A stretch of DNA of 64,000 nt from Xenopus tropicalis (Eukaryota > Chordata > Amphibia > Anura > Pipidae), in assembly GCF_000004195.4 (NCBI RefSeq), contig NC_030683.2, forward strand, positions 50,171,358-50,235,357, read 5' to 3'. The first letter of the stretch is position 1. Each line of letters starts with the position of its first letter. A model generated the notes under the pieces. The model was not told the DNA's origin and did not search any database. It was given only the letters and a program-made list of their open reading frames with translations. The position numbers were made by a program, and so were the translations under genes. Of the stretch, positions 33,208 through 46,200 are shown in pieces.

Positions 33208-35639
33208 TAAGTTTGAATCAAAATAATAGCCCATAACTTATGATTAGGGAATTAATATTGGTCCATCAATACCCAGAATAGTTTTGGTACACCTATAACA
33301 AATTATACAACAAAATATAACCTTATTTTGTTGCCATTTTAAGAGCAGCTAAAACAATGCCGTGGCTGGACCACATAGGAAAACATTATTGGGTGTCTGA
33401 AGATAAGAATTTAGATTAGCTTAAGCCCTCTGGCCACATATAAGCTATTTCATAATATTAGTCCCAGTTGAAATCTTAGGTGTATAACATGCATTTGCTA
33501 AATAAGAATATACTTAAGAATTTAATTGCACCCAGGGAAGCAGAGCAATGTGCTGCTCCATCACACATCTCTGAGCTTTTCCTTATGGATTTTCCTTCTA
33601 GTGTTTTGATTACAATACATTGTTGCCAGTGGTTTTTGCCATTGCAGCTCTGCAGGCTAATATTGAAAGATTACCTCTATGTTCACATGAAATATCTGGA
33701 GAGCTGGAAATAATTCCAGTCATATAAAAAGTAAGAGATTTGAGGTTAGTACTGCAGTGCAAATTATTTTGTTAAATACCATATATTAGGCCAACTTTCA
33801 TAATTACATTGACCCCGTGCTAGATTACATTTCAATAAAAACACATTGTTTTTCAATTTATAATCAGTTTTACAAATAACTATCTTTACTGGATTATATA
33901 CTTTTAAACAAGATCAGGCTGCAAGGGCATTGGGTAATGATTTAAAATCATTTACCTTATGCTGCTTTTACATGCATACGCAGTCGTATTTATAAGATTT
34001 TCTGGAGTTTTCTCTCTTCACATAAGTGTGCTCAGACATACCTTGGGGTATTTTTATCCAAGGAAATACATTTTCAACAGATTTTTTTTTTTTTTAAAAA
34101 AGGAAAAAAATATCATTTTTATATATTTTTTTTTCTTTACTACTTCTTTACTCCAAAAAAAGATAATTATTTTATAATCTCATGTAGTTTCTTGAACTGA
34201 GATATTTGTTGTGAGTGTTCATGTGAAGAATTCATATTATTTAGCGAATAGTAAAAGACATATCATGGCTGTGAATTGTTAAGAATAATTTGCTCCATTG
34301 TACTACAAGAAACAGCAGCCTTTAATCATTAAGCAGTTGAATACCGCATGGTTTTACCAAGAAATAACTATTACATTACATTACCTTTTCCTGTGAAAAC
34401 CTTTGTTTTGTTTAGAAGAAAATGTAAAAAAAATATATTGTTTTCAGAATCCATATTGAAAATTATAATTCTTTTTTAAACCCCAACCAGTAGAGTGCTT
34501 ATTTAATCTAAATGCCTATTTAACAGTGACACTCTATTCCATGGACAGGCTATTAGCTGTGCAGGCAGGATGTGGCTAACAGCTGAAAGAGGTCAATTTC
34601 CTCTCTTCCTGCTTCATGGCCTTTACCTGGTTCCATTTGTATGATCAGAGACTTTCTCCTACGTTATCTACAAACAGCTAGATCTATCCCATTAATATCA
34701 ATTCATTTAACTAAGTTTCATTTAGTTTCTTTACTTTTTTGTCACAGTTTTTCTTTGATGTGCTCATTTCCTTCAGTGCTCTGCCAGTTTTGTCATTCCT
34801 TAACCTTCCTATTTTATAGTCTTTTCATCCAGACTAATAACTATGGTCTCAGCACTTCTTGGAGTCTTAAAATAAAATTTGCTTTAATTGAAAAGACTTA
34901 ACATGTTACCATGTTAATAGGTGTTGCGATTTGATCAGAGTCATCCTTTTGTTGTTTAGAACATTTATGATAGCATCAGTCATGGTATGGCTGCAGGCAC
35001 ACAACTGTGCTTCAGTACTTGTGCTGCTGGTGCAAATCCTGCTCAGAACTAGACTTTTGCAGCTACAAATCAGCGTTTCTCTTGTATAAGATGAGCTCAG
35101 CCAAACAAACTTGCTTTTTCCAACTCCTCTGTCTACTTCATTTATTGCTTTGCATCATGTCTCAGTTTCCTCAGTGTATTTTATCCCGTGATTGAAAAGG
35201 AAGTTCTAAAACATTTGGTTTCCCCACATCTTACTACCTGTCCCACTCCCTGTTTCATTACAGCTCTAACCCATATTTGCAATATTTCCCTCTTGACTGA
35301 AATCCTCCCCTCTCAATGAAAGTGTGTACTAATCACCCTTATGCTGAAAAAAACCCTTTCTTAATCCTCCAATCTTGGTAACCTCCATATAATACCTTAA
35401 TTTCCCTTAATATCTAAACATCTTCAGCAATAACTATATAACCAATTGACAAGACTTCTTTCTGATCATGGCTTGCTTGATCCACTACAACCTGGTTTAC
35501 TACCACAGAACCTGGTCTAGCATGACTCACCAATAATCCATTATCTGCAAAAGATCTCCTAATCAAAATTCCTTGACCTCTAAACAGCTTTGACCCTGAC
35601 AATCACCCTCTTTTCCTCTAGTCACTTCATGTTTTTGGC
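33208..35639. other. Intergenic DNA, AT-rich, featureless
   Basis: Contains a T/A-rich tract at 34080-34160. No gene, RNA or clear repeat boundary can be supported. Confidence 0.55.
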
Positions 35640-35850
35640 CTTTTTACCCTGTTCTGGTCTGCACTGTGTTGGGCTGGGGGCAGGCACATGGAGCGGTTTT
35701 CGGCTTTGAAATGTGCATGTATGCCCTTTGCACAGCAATTTGCTTTGTGCATCTGCACCTGGGCTGATGCAGTGGCTCCAGGTACAACCAGTCACAGAAA
35801 AGTGCTCATTCAAGCATAGGGGAAGATTCTTAGCCACATGTGGCATTAGC
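35640..35850. repeat. Dispersed repeat, CACCTGGGCTGATGCAGTGG family
   Basis: GCAGGCACATGGAGCGGTTT, TTTGCTTTGTGCATCTGCAC and CTGGGCTGATGCAGTGGCTC correspond to parts of the element at 38340-38580. Both have the water-tight inverted pairing GCAGGCAC...TGCATCTGCACC of a MITE. Boundaries are approximate. Confidence 0.55.
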
Positions 35851-37680
35851 CCAAAAAGTACTCTTTAACATATATTAGTCAGTATATTTCTCAAATCCCG
35901 TTTAAAGTGAGTTCTTCATAATTATAATAAGAAGGTTAAGCAGTAGCATATTATGGAGGTAAAGGATCTAATTACTGCCGTCCAACTGGATACATTTGCC
36001 TGCAGGGAGTTACAGGGCTTTGCTTATCAGCCAACCATGCAGGCTCCAAAACTACAAACTGGAGGAAGGGAGGTCAATGTGAGATCAGCTGTACCAAAAA
36101 TTCAAACTGGAAGGTGTGGGATAGGGGATTTCACAGAGACTGATTATACCTGTTTCTGATTTGTTTGATAGCAATGAGACAATTGAGTTTTCTTTTGAAG
36201 CCAACTTCTGTATATCTTATATATGTCGCTGATGCATGAAGGGGAACTGATAACAATGATGTTATCTCACTTAATTTAAATGTACTTAGTCAATTCTGTA
36301 TTACATTTGCTTGTGATGTCTGATCAAAGTGACAACTACCAAGTCAAAGTGGATGATGGAGCACTCTTAAGCTAATGAAAGTATAGTTAAAGTATAGGAA
36401 ACACTGCTGTCCAAAAGCATAAAAAATGAATGTTCAATGCATATGCACAGCCCCATGCGTTGCTAGTGATGCATTCTTTGCAAGTGCATACATGTTCAAA
36501 AACAGGGGATTATCTTTATAAAGCCTTATGGGAACCAATGTGCCACATTTAAAACAACTCTACTACACTTCTTCTCTTGCTCTGAAGAAGTGGTGACAAA
36601 TTGTGTGTAATTGTCTTCAATCACATCACTTTGTAGACAGCTGGAACTGCAGCTGCCCATTTCTTTCAGGTAACAGTTGTGCAGGTGCTCCATGCTTGTA
36701 CCAATTCTTCTTATCTTTCATTTGAATAAGTTTTCTTATCATTATACAGGAAGTAAAGATAAACTAAAGATCTAATCTTAGGTATAACAAGAGCACTTCC
36801 AAGTCAGCTTCTTCCATACATTGCAACTTTATTCTCACTTGAGCAAGGACAGTATTAATAAGTAACACCATTAGGATAATGTAATAAAAGTGGCATAATT
36901 TGCAGCAGGTCTGGTAAATTGCCAGCAACCAATCAGATGTATGCTTAGAAATGTGACACATATATGTATATTTTTTGGTTGCTTTGGGTTAACTTTGCAC
37001 TTTTTAATATAACCAAGTCCCAGGATCTTTTGTTGTGGTTTAAATAACTTATTACATGAGATGGTGTTGAGGCTTCTTAATCGCCCTGTACCTTGGACAT
37101 TAAATCTTTTATTTATAAAACAGAAATATTTCAATTAGATCTGTTCTCTAGTCTGATGCCCTGGAAGGGGCAAGGGCTCCCTAATCTTTTGTTTGGCACC
37201 CACATAGGTGGTTCTTATTCTAGTTCCTTAGGATTCTGCTTCCTGGTCCTTAAGAGTGGATACGTTTTTGTTCTGGCTTCTAGTCCTGATGATTGTCCTG
37301 CCATGACCTCCAGCCCTGGGGATTATATTCTCCTGGCATTTACAACAGACTATAGTCATGTTGCATCTCATTCTGGAGGTCCTTATGTCCTGCAATTGGT
37401 GTTCCTAATGTGTCAGCCAACACTTACTGCACATGACTCTGAAGGACTTCAAACACTGTCAACTTGTTCTATAAATGTATAAATCAGACCCTTGTATTGT
37501 CTATAGCGTGATATGTATGGCAGAGGGAGATAGTGTTAGGAATTTAACAGATTGGATGGAAACGAACTGGTATTTATGAAACATCCCATCTCCAACTGAT
37601 GTATTAGTTTGTTCTGGTTGTAAATTGTTTTGACCTGTCTTCTGTTTCCTTCAAAGTTACCTTGCCAAAAATTGCTTCTT
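35851..37680. other. Intergenic DNA with one unassigned ORF
   Basis: A 129-codon + strand ORF at 37093-37482 is the only open frame of note. It reads TLTAHDSEGLQTLS near its end and has no family, splice or promoter support that I can see, so I do not call it a gene. The remainder is AT-rich with no recognised element. Confidence 0.5.
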
Positions 37681-37750
37681 AAAGGTGGCCATACACTGTA
37701 AGATTTGCTTGTTTGGTGAGGTCATCAAATGAGCTAATCTTCCCCCAATA
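37681..37750. repeat. End of the GGCCATACA MITE family
   Basis: AAAGGTGGCCATACACTGTA matches the reverse complement of the right end of the element at 19033-19341. The other end is not recognised. Confidence 0.5.
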
Positions 37751-38339
37751 TGCCAACTTTGGGTAAGTGATATTGTGCCATTGTGATAGTTTGGTCCTAG
37801 GGCCAAAGGTTTAAATTACAATGAAGGGAATACAAAAAGTCTTATGGAGGACCTTGATTTATCTGTCGGATCAAGGGCTGCATCAGCTCATTGTGAGAGT
37901 GACATTGCAAATGCTGACTGTGGTCTGGACAGATGTTGAGAAGCTAAACTTAGGGGCTGTCAGGAATTATCAAGCAGAAAATTAGTTTCATAGATGTTGA
38001 TTCTTTAGGGGTCACTTTTAAATGTTGATGCAGAATAAACTGGTTTCAATGCTGCCGGGTAATGTTTATTAGAATTATTTACTAACCACCCTTTTGTTGT
38101 GAATTTTATTGATACTGTAGATTGTGAGTTGGACGCTAAGCTTGAGTTACTGACTGCAGCCCAGAGCATATGCTGTGAATCAGCAGAAAAGAAGATACTG
38201 AGGGCTTCCTCAGATGCACAGATCTTAAGTGATACAGGGCTTGTGTCCAATTCTTTGTAAAGCTTTTGGCTTAAGCCACATAAGGTAGATTCTCAGCCTG
38301 TGAATAAATGCAGGCCACAAATAAGCCCCTACGCTCTGT

Positions 38340-38580
38340 TCAGCATTTGGATGTGCCTGTGTCCGAGGGCCACTGCATCAGCCCAGGTGCAGGCATGTAG
38401 AGCAGAATTTGGTGCAGAAATGTGTGGCTATGCATTTCAACACTGAAATCCGCTTTGTGTGCCTGCACCTGGGCCAATGCAGTGACTCCGGATGCAGGCC
38501 AATCCAAAAGCTGATTAGAGTATAGGGCTGGTTCCTGGCCTACATTTAACCACTGGCTGAGAATCAGCCCCATGAGGCCA
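38340..38580. repeat. Palindromic dispersed repeat, CACTGCATCAGCCCAGGTGC family
   Basis: GGGCCACTGCATCAGCCCAG / GTGCAGGC at the left pairs with GCCTGCACCTGGGCCAATGC / AGTGACTC at the right, making a hairpin of about 150 bp. A diverged relative is at 35640-35850. Confidence 0.65.
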
Positions 38581-39329
38581 TAGCCTTAGTCTTACATAGC
38601 TGTGTTAGAACACTGTTTATCTTTCCTGTTCCTCCAGTTACTGTCTCTCATTTGCTGTTTCCCCCTGATTTAGTCTTTAAATGAATAGTTATACACAGAG
38701 GGGGCATAACTTGGGATCCCTGTGCCCCCCATGCATTTCTGACACTCACACCTTTACGAACCACATCATGCACACTTGTGGGCCATATGGAAGGGTGGTG
38801 AATCATAAAATGAAGGCATGGAGAGAGTTTGTTTCTACCAGTTCCAATTTTTCTGCATCATTGCTCCTTCTGTTACTGTTGCTTTTCCTACCAGTTCCTT
38901 GCATGCTTTTAAACAAAAAGCCTATTTTTCACATTTGCTGATGAGGAAATCTTTAGCCAATGACAGAGATGATATACTGAGATTTGCAAGTAGCATTATC
39001 ATGTATAACTTTATTTATTTATGCACCTATGTCATAACACACTGACAATATGGGGATGCCCCAGAACTGTAAAGGTATGTGTTCTATTTGCAATCAGACA
39101 GCATTTTGCATGAGCAAATTCTAGTCATATATATACTGTAATATGCATATTAGAGATATATTGTATTTTATTTTGCCGGGGTTTTGTCTTTATGTAGATG
39201 ACTAGTTACTAGCATGCCAGTCCCTTTGATCATATAGGGTTAATTTCTATTGCTGTTGACACAAGAAGCAAGAGAGTCCTGTAGTTTAATGCCCTCTAGC
39301 TTGCACATCATTTAGGGAACATAGAGATC
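38581..39329. other. Intergenic DNA left of the hAT-bounded block
   Basis: No feature recognised; short ORFs only. Confidence 0.55.
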
Positions 39330-39337
39330 CTATGGAA
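39330..39337. repeat. Left outer flank of the hAT-bounded block: CTATGGAA
   Basis: Exactly the 8 bp before the terminal CAGTGCTGTCC of copy A. The same 8 bp lie directly after the terminal GGACAGCACTG of copy B, 13.5 kb away at 52822-52829. Eight bp is the hAT target duplication length. Confidence 0.7.
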
Positions 39338-40649
39338 CAGTGCTGTCCAACTGGCGGCCCGCGACCCCCCTCTATGTGGCCCCCCACCTGTCTGGCTGCT
39401 TTGATGGCTTACTCTTGTGTAAGCTTTAAATGGTATCAGTACTGAGTTTAACTGCCCCCCCTGCATGGTTCTCACCTCAGATTCAGGCTGAAATCCCCCT
39501 GTATTGTTTAAATATGTAATCCCCTGTGTTGTTCACACCTTTTAATCTCTGCATTGTTCACCCCCTGCAGTGTTCACACCTCAGGCTCAGGCTGTAATCA
39601 CCCATATTGTTCCCCTGTTCACACCTCAGGAGCAGTAGAAACCCACAAATAATCCCTGCACACTACAAAAAGAACATATACTGAGGTGGTACTGCAATTA
39701 AAAAGTTTTTTAATATATAGTTATTGTGCAGACTGTAGGAGCAGTGCCAGCATTGTGTCACTGTAGGCTGCCTGTGCGTGCCATACACACAGGCATCATA
39801 GGGCAAGCAGAGTATGGCACACACAGGCCAAGTATGGCACAAACCAGCCAAGAATGGCAAACACAGTGAAAGTATGGCACACACAGGCAGGGTAGGGCAG
39901 GCAGAGTATGGCACACACAGGCCAAGTATGGCACAAACCAGCCAAGAATGGCACACACAGTGAAAGTATGGCACACAGGCAGGGTAGGGAAGGCAGAGTA
40001 TGGCACACACAGGCAGGGTAGGGAAGGCAGAGTATCGCACACACAGGCAGGGTAGGGAAGGCAGAGTATGGCACACACAGGCAGGGTAGGGCAGGCAGAG
40101 TATGGCACACACAGGCCAAGTATGGCACAAACCAGCCAAGAATGGCACACACAGTGAAAGTATGGCACACAGGCAGGGTAGGGAAGGCAGAGTATGGCAC
40201 ACACAGGCAGGGTAGGGAAGGCAGAGTATCGCACACACAGGCAGGGTAGGGAAGGCAGAGTATGGCACACACAGGCAGGGTAGGGCAGGCAGAGTATGGC
40301 ACACACAGGCAGGGTAGGGAAGGCAGAGTATGGCACACACAGGCAGGGTAGGGCAGGCAGAGTATGGCACACACAGGCAGGGTAGGGAAGGCAGAGTATG
40401 GCACACACAGGCAGGTTAGGGAAGGCAGAGTATGGCACACACAGTCAGGGTAGGGAAGGCAGAGTATGGCAGGTTTTTGCTGTACTACAACCATTAATAT
40501 GGGTATGGTCATGTGATAACATGGGTGTGGTTTCAAGTGGGTGCAGTTTAAAAAAGGGGAGTGGTCAAAACTGGCTTCCATTATTGGCCCTCCACCACGT
40601 AGGTCGGAAAAATTCCAGCCCTCGGTACAACAGAAGTTGGACAGCACTG
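39338..40649. mobile_element. hAT-like element with 34-bp minisatellite, copy A
   Basis: Terminal inverted repeats CAGTGCTGTCCAACT (39338-39352) and AGTTGGACAGCACTG (40635-40649). The left arm is non-coding with several CCTCAG..TCAGGCTG blocks, followed by the minisatellite array, then GCTGTACTACAACCATTAAT and a right arm containing TCCACCACGTAGGTCGG. Over about 160 bp of the left arm it differs from copy B at about seven positions, roughly 96% identity by eye. Its right flank ATATAGAA matches its left flank CTATGGAA at 6 of 8 positions. No transposase is encoded. Confidence 0.88.
39790..40468. repeat. 34-bp minisatellite array A, with higher-order units
   Basis: Units read GGCAGAGTATGGCACACACA then GGCAGGGTAGGGCA. 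Variants (GGCCAAGTATGGCACAAACC, then AGCCAAGAATGGCACACACA and GTGAAAGTATGGCACACAGG) recur as a block at about 39827, 39918 and 40107, showing a higher-order repeat. Just before the array, GGCTGCCTGTGCGTGCCATA followed by CACACAGGC forms a palindromic junction where the unit orientation flips. ORFs of 226-283 codons through the array are frame-open artefacts. Confidence 0.9.
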
Positions 40650-41787
40650 ATATAGAATAATCTCAGTACCATTACTCTTATAGGATCTTTCATTATTCGC
40701 TCTTTGGCACAGTCCCAGTGACACTGTCGCTAAGCTATAAGATATATACACTCATATGTCGAAAGATTATTGGGTCGGTCACAGGTTCATATTTGGTACC
40801 GTGCACTGAATTTAGGCAAACCAAAGAATATTCATGGGAATTTACTGTACTATAAATGCACCCAGCTTAAATCAGTGCAAGGGATACCCGGCGCCAGTAA
40901 ATACATGGTGGCGCGGCACCAACTCCCAGTAGCAGTGTCCCGTTTCCATACTCATGGGTATCAAGGGGCATGGATGCTGTGATCCTTAGGGTTTGTTGTT
41001 CAACCTCAGCTAAAGCACGGTAGGCAGCCCAGCTTCATTCTATTTCTGCCTAACGTGTGGGGAAGCACCTACCTGTAGGGGGCGATAGAACTGATATCAA
41101 AGTGTCTCTTAAAGGTCTGGTCCAAACACAACTTCCCCTCCCATCCCGCCTTTCCTTAAAGGTTAAGTAATACCTGTAATAGTCATAAACTGTATTGATT
41201 AATATTAGGGCACAGGGCTGCTGTATTGCTAAACAAGTCCAACAGCACTATCATTGGTAAGTGTATATTCACCATTTCGCATAATGATCCCTCCCCTCAA
41301 TCAGGTGATGAAACTGACTAGTTAGTAGTTAGGGTGCTATTGTTATAGGATGGTCCCTGCTAGGCCCGAAATGTACTAAGGGTATTGACATCTTATATAT
41401 CATTTTTATATGATAAGTTAAAATTGCCGTGCAAGGCTTTGAACACTGACCAAAACCAAAACTCAATGAAGATCAAGAGACTGGGATCAAACACAGATTA
41501 TTCCCTACTTATTATTCCTTAGTTTCACTCTTTTCCCCATTGCTCCCACCCCTGCTCCTTGATTCCACTTCTCTCTTCATTTTAACCTTTTCCCTTGCAC
41601 TGCAGGTCTCCATACTCTAAAATTCCTTAGCAATACTATGGTACTATAAAAATGCAAGAACACCAATAAAATACATGTATAAAAGTTTATTTATAAACAT
41701 TATATATTAGATTTATTCATATTAATTTATGTTGGGAAGGACTCCTGTCCATTTAGTTCAGGTTTTAGTGTAGATGGAAGGTTCCTA

Positions 41788-41930
41788 TTTAGTAGTTGAT
41801 TCAGAGGAAGGCAAAAACCCCATCTGAAGCCGGAGCCAATTTGCCTCAAAGGGGGGAAAATTCCTTCCTGACTCCCAAAAGGGCAATCGGACAAGTCCCT
41901 GAATCAACTTCTACTAAGAGCCCCTGTCAG
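41788..41930 (-). repeat. CR1/L2-type LINE 3' UTR fragment, reverse orientation
   Basis: GTTGATTCAGAGGAAGGCAA, CCCCATCTGAAGCC and AAATTCCTTCCTGACTCCC are the reverse complement of the block seen at 8636-8730. The apparent 60-codon ORF across it is not a gene. Confidence 0.65.
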
Positions 41931-42294
41931 TTTGCCTGTATTTGTCCCTTGCTAAATATGCCTGCAGCCCTCTCTTAACACTGTTTAATGTATGTGTAGC
42001 ATTTTTATAGGAATGTGGAGGGGGGATCTGAAGAAAAGCCTCTGCTAGTGTACAGTGGGGTGCAGTGCTGCCTCAAGGGTCCTAGCCACCTGAGGAGGCC
42101 AAGTTGATGCCGCCCCCTTGCTCCCCTCGTGCTTAGGTTTTTAGCATCAGAGGGGAGTCACATTGCTAGTGCAGAGAGCACAATAGCACTTTCTCCACTG
42201 GAAAAGCCAAAATTTTGATGTAAAAGTCAGTGACTTTTTGCTGCCCCTGGCAACTTGCTGGGCGCTGTACATGGAATATTCCTATGTGTATGTA

Positions 42295-42300
42295 TTTATT
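42295..42300 (-). terminator. Possible poly(A) signal of the kinase gene
   Basis: AATAAA on the - strand, about 650 bp beyond the alternative stop at 42945 and 980 bp beyond the stop at 43282. I saw no earlier AATAAA after the last coding exon. Use is inferred only. Confidence 0.35.
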
Positions 42301-42944
42301 AAATGTGAGAATTTGCCTAGTGGAGCTGTGGGAATACTAACCCGTCCAATGGTGGAGCAGTAGTTGGCACTGGTGCTGTTTGAAAAACAAAATAAAAATT
42401 GGTTAGTAGTATATCATTATGGAGGATTTAGTGTGACATTAAAGGACAAGGAAAGCCTTATTTACTAGAGGTGCCAACATTTTAGGGAATTTTACCCCTA
42501 GGCTGGTGCTCCTTATTTAGAAATAAAATGCACTGGCCATTGAAAAAAGTAGTACAGTGCCACCTTCTTACTTTGCTTTCCCAAGTGTCAGTAGTCAGAG
42601 AATATTACTGTCCCACACACGTGCAAGTCTGATTCTGCAGGAGTGCCTGGGAAAGGAAAGATGGCAGAGCAGTGCTTTTCCCTTCTGCCCAGGTCTCTTT
42701 GCACATGGGGAGGATTTTAACCAGGAAATACACACAGGTGTTTCTAGCTAAAAATGCCCTTCTTTGCTGAGTGGGGATTCAGTGGGGACTAAACTGGTGT
42801 TTGTTGGGCAGCCGAGAAAATGTTGGCCTAAGGCTTTATAGGACCAATGTATAGGGATATTTAACAGAGACAATACCTGTTTCTCTCTCCTTGGATGTTA
42901 TTCCGGAGATTTATCTTGGGCATTTGATGTTATTGGCCACAAGA

Positions 42945-43069
42945 TCAATAATATGAAAAGCCCTCCAGTGCCAATTGCTGAGCCTCCTTTCCTTCTGTGG
43001 ATGTCCCTGCGCAGATGTCACAAGCGCGCCACAGATGCTTTATGGCCCAGCGAGCTGCTCGTCTCAATC
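42945..43069 (-). CDS. Candidate alternative last exon of the kinase gene
   Basis: The kinase's last exon contains a plausible donor (AAGAAAA before GTGAGG) right after HNWPEKK. Used in phase 1, it joins in frame to this exon after the acceptor TTTAATTGACTTTAACAG, giving LRRAARWAIKHLWRACDIC, then AGTSTEGKEAQQLALEGF, SYY and TGA. The phase match and the basic, helix-like composition favour it over the unspliced tail, and the poly(A) signal at 42295 lies downstream. There is no homology to support it, so it remains a prediction. Confidence 0.4.
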
Positions 43070-43281
43070 CTGTTAAAGTCAATTAAATTACAGTAAGGAA
43101 CGAACCAAAACAAAAACTCCCTTTTTTTTGGTCTCATTATTTGGAAAAAATCGGATCACACACAAGTGCTGCTATTAACACTTTTCCCAAGTGATCCAAT
43201 CCCTGCTTAGAAATGTTTGCCATAACTTGCACATGGTGGTCCAAATGTAACTTGTCTTAGAATCCCATTGTTAATATTATA

Positions 43282-46200
43282 CTAAAAAGTCATACTTGGG
43301 TGAAAAGTACCCCTTGAATTGTTCATTATCCCTAGCGCCACTATAATGAGACCAACTCTTGCAGCTTCTCCATGTACAATGGTGCAGTTATACCAAATAT
43401 AAAGGATTCCCTCACTTTTCTTTTCCGGCCAGTTGTGCACAGCCTGAAGATGTTCTTTGATTTCAGCCCTGATGGTCCTCTTAGGCGGTAGGCCAGTGAT
43501 GAATGGGTGCTGAAGGAGTTCTTTAGCACTCCATCTCTCTGTAGGATCCTTCTTGAGACAGGAATCCAAGAAGGATACAAAACACGGTGACCTGAAAAAA
43601 AGGAATAAAAATTAACTTTCTGCTTTACAATAAAAAACAGATTTATTACTTGAAATAGTTTAAATGCATAAATAAGATAAAGAGAGACAGGACGGAAAAA
43701 TCTATAACACCAGGGCTCACCAGGTGTTTGATCGAAGCTGCGGTGAATCGTTGTTAAGGATCAGGTCCTTGACTCGATCTTCCTCGGCATAAGCTAAAAA
43801 TGAAAAAAAAAAAAAAAATCATCAATCCTTTAAACATATGTAAGCAGCAGACTAACTAGGGTACCACAAACTATACTCCTGTATGTAAAGGCACGGGCCC
43901 AGCCAGGATTCCTGCATCTTACTAAATAAATGCCCTTTGCCAATTTAGGCAACTATCCTGTACTTCCAAAGTACCGAATTGTTGGGATTCACTTACGTGG
44001 TTCTCCCTCGGCCATTTCAATGGCGGTTATCCCCAACGACCAGATGTCACACTGGAAAAGAGACACAAAAGAGCATTAGAAGGAGATGATTGGGTTAGCT
44101 AATGATTTGGTTACTCATTAACAAGGTGGTTCTTCCATCAGTGCCTGCATACAATGAATGGAAAACACAGAACCAAGTACAACTTACTTTAGTGTCGTAT
44201 GCCACACGCTCGTTGTTCCTCCTAAAGGTCTCAGGTGCCATCCAGTGTGGAGTTCCGTCTCCCTCGCTGCACAAACCTGTCTTGGGGTCCAGGTCCCAGC
44301 AGAGTCCAAAGTCAACTGAAATGACAGATTATGCGTATGAACAGAAAATGCGTTTTTAAAGGCAATAACATAAAAACCTGAATTATGCATCAGTCTGAAT
44401 TCACATTCACAAAAGCTTCTCGCCATCCGTTCATGTTATTCCTGTAAGTTTTACTCACTCAGCTTGACTTTTCCCTCCTTGGTGAGCATGATGTTGGGGC
44501 TCTTAATATCCCTATGAACAGCCCGGTGTTGGTGGACGAACTCGAGCCCCTGGGGAGAATGAGATGTATGTTATAAGAATATAGTTATATGTAAAGCAAA
44601 ATAATAGGAGAGTCCCTCAAGGCATTATTCTGGCCTTACCTTCAATACCTCCCTGCAGACATAGCCAATCCAGGTCTCTTTCAGGGTTTGGCCATTGGTC
44701 TTGGTGATCAGGTCCTGCAGGGATCCGCCATCACAGTACTCAAGGACAAGCTGCAATAGAAAGAAATGAAGTCAGGCCGTGCATTATATCACCACCAATG
44801 GAGAATTCTTTGGCACGAGGGACAAACGTGAAAATATTTCCTTACTTCCAGGAGCTCCGGTTTGCTCTTCTCCAGAGGTGCCCTGTAATAGGCTCCATGG
44901 AAAGCGGCGATGTTCTTATGGCCGCCAAACTTCCGGAGAAAGTTCACTTCTCTACTTACCGAAGCCTCGCTCTAGAGTGAAATAATAGAAACCCTTTAGC
45001 TCCCACAGGCAACCCCACCAATAGCAATGATATGGAGAATGGAAATATAAGGATACCCTACCCAAGTGATGTTGGCCATCTTGACGGCGACAACACCTTT
45101 GCGATGGTGGTGACCCTGTAACATAGACGGAAAGGTTTAACTGAACAAAAAAAACAAAATAACTCTTAAACCGCACAAAAGAAAGATGAAGACCAACTGC
45201 AAATTGTCTCAAAGTATCACTATATTCTAAAAGTCTACATACTGAAAGTTAATTTACATGTGTTATATGTATATGGCAACTTCTATGGAATATGAGCGCT
45301 CCTGGGGAGTCAGTAGAATAAAAGGGCTACAGAATTACCAGTTATCAGATAATGTCTTGATGTGCAAAGCAGGGGTAGGGATAGCACATTAAAGTTGCTT
45401 TCAGTCCCCCTCTACTCTGTAAGAAATTGATTGGGTCCTTACCTTGTACACATCGCCAGTGCCGCCCTGTCCGAGAAGCACACCCTTGGTCAGCCGACCA
45501 TCAGGAGGCTGGAAAATATCAATAGAAGGGATTTTATTGATAAAATAATATTTCCCAGGGTGAAAAACATGTATTACCTATAGGGAGGGAAGGGACTGTG
45601 GGGGTGAGAAACACAAGGTCCATGTAAGAGAGAGGTTACTAGAGGCTGGAACATTCATACAACTAAGTGGGGGTCTCACCAAACCAGCTCCCAGATTCCC
45701 TGCTCTAGCAGCCCCTACAGTGAGTGGGTCTCATTTTTTACCCCTCCTTTTTACTCACTCCTTTTTACTCACCTTATAAATCTCGGAGAGGGTTCCGGAT
45801 TTAGCTGCTCGCTGGGGAAAAAGAGAAAATTCTCTTAGTTAAAAGGAATGTTATAAGGCCCAACACTGAGTAACAAAATGATACTACCCCTTGTGATAAC
45901 TGCCCTTCCCCAAAAGTTACTGCTCAGTAAAGTAACTGATAGGAACAGTGGGGTAATTAAGTTACTGGGCCCCATAGCAAAATCATTTTGTATAGACCCC
46001 CCGCACCCCCTGAGGGAGTAGGGAGCAGATTTCAAGCTTCTGATTCTGTGATAAACTGCCCCATGTAGAGCCAAATATTTATTCAGGTTCTTTAAAGGGC
46101 AATTTAATACAGAATCAGATTTTAAGCTTGAAATGTGCCCATGCTGTATTATGGGGCAGTTACTATAAATAAGTAACAAACACTTTATTCAGACAGCTCC

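Larger units (their letters stand above)
40650..42944. other. Block interior left of the kinase gene
   Basis: Contains the CR1 fragment at 41788-41930 and a MITE-like start at about 42437 (CATTAAAGGACAAGGAAAGC, a TTAA-associated end). On the - strand, AATAAA (TTTATT at 42295-42300) is the first clear poly(A) signal downstream of the kinase exons. No separate gene is seen. Confidence 0.55.

Noticed and set aside
37093..37482. 129-codon + strand ORF
   Set aside because: No domain, signal or splice support, and no recognisable homology. An open frame of this length is expected by chance in a 64-kb window.
39663..40647. Overlapping 226-283-codon ORFs rich in Cys, Leu and Pro on the - strand
   Set aside because: They run through a 34-bp minisatellite whose unit lacks stops in three frames. 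Three different frames are open over the same DNA, which is the signature of a repeat rather than a protein.
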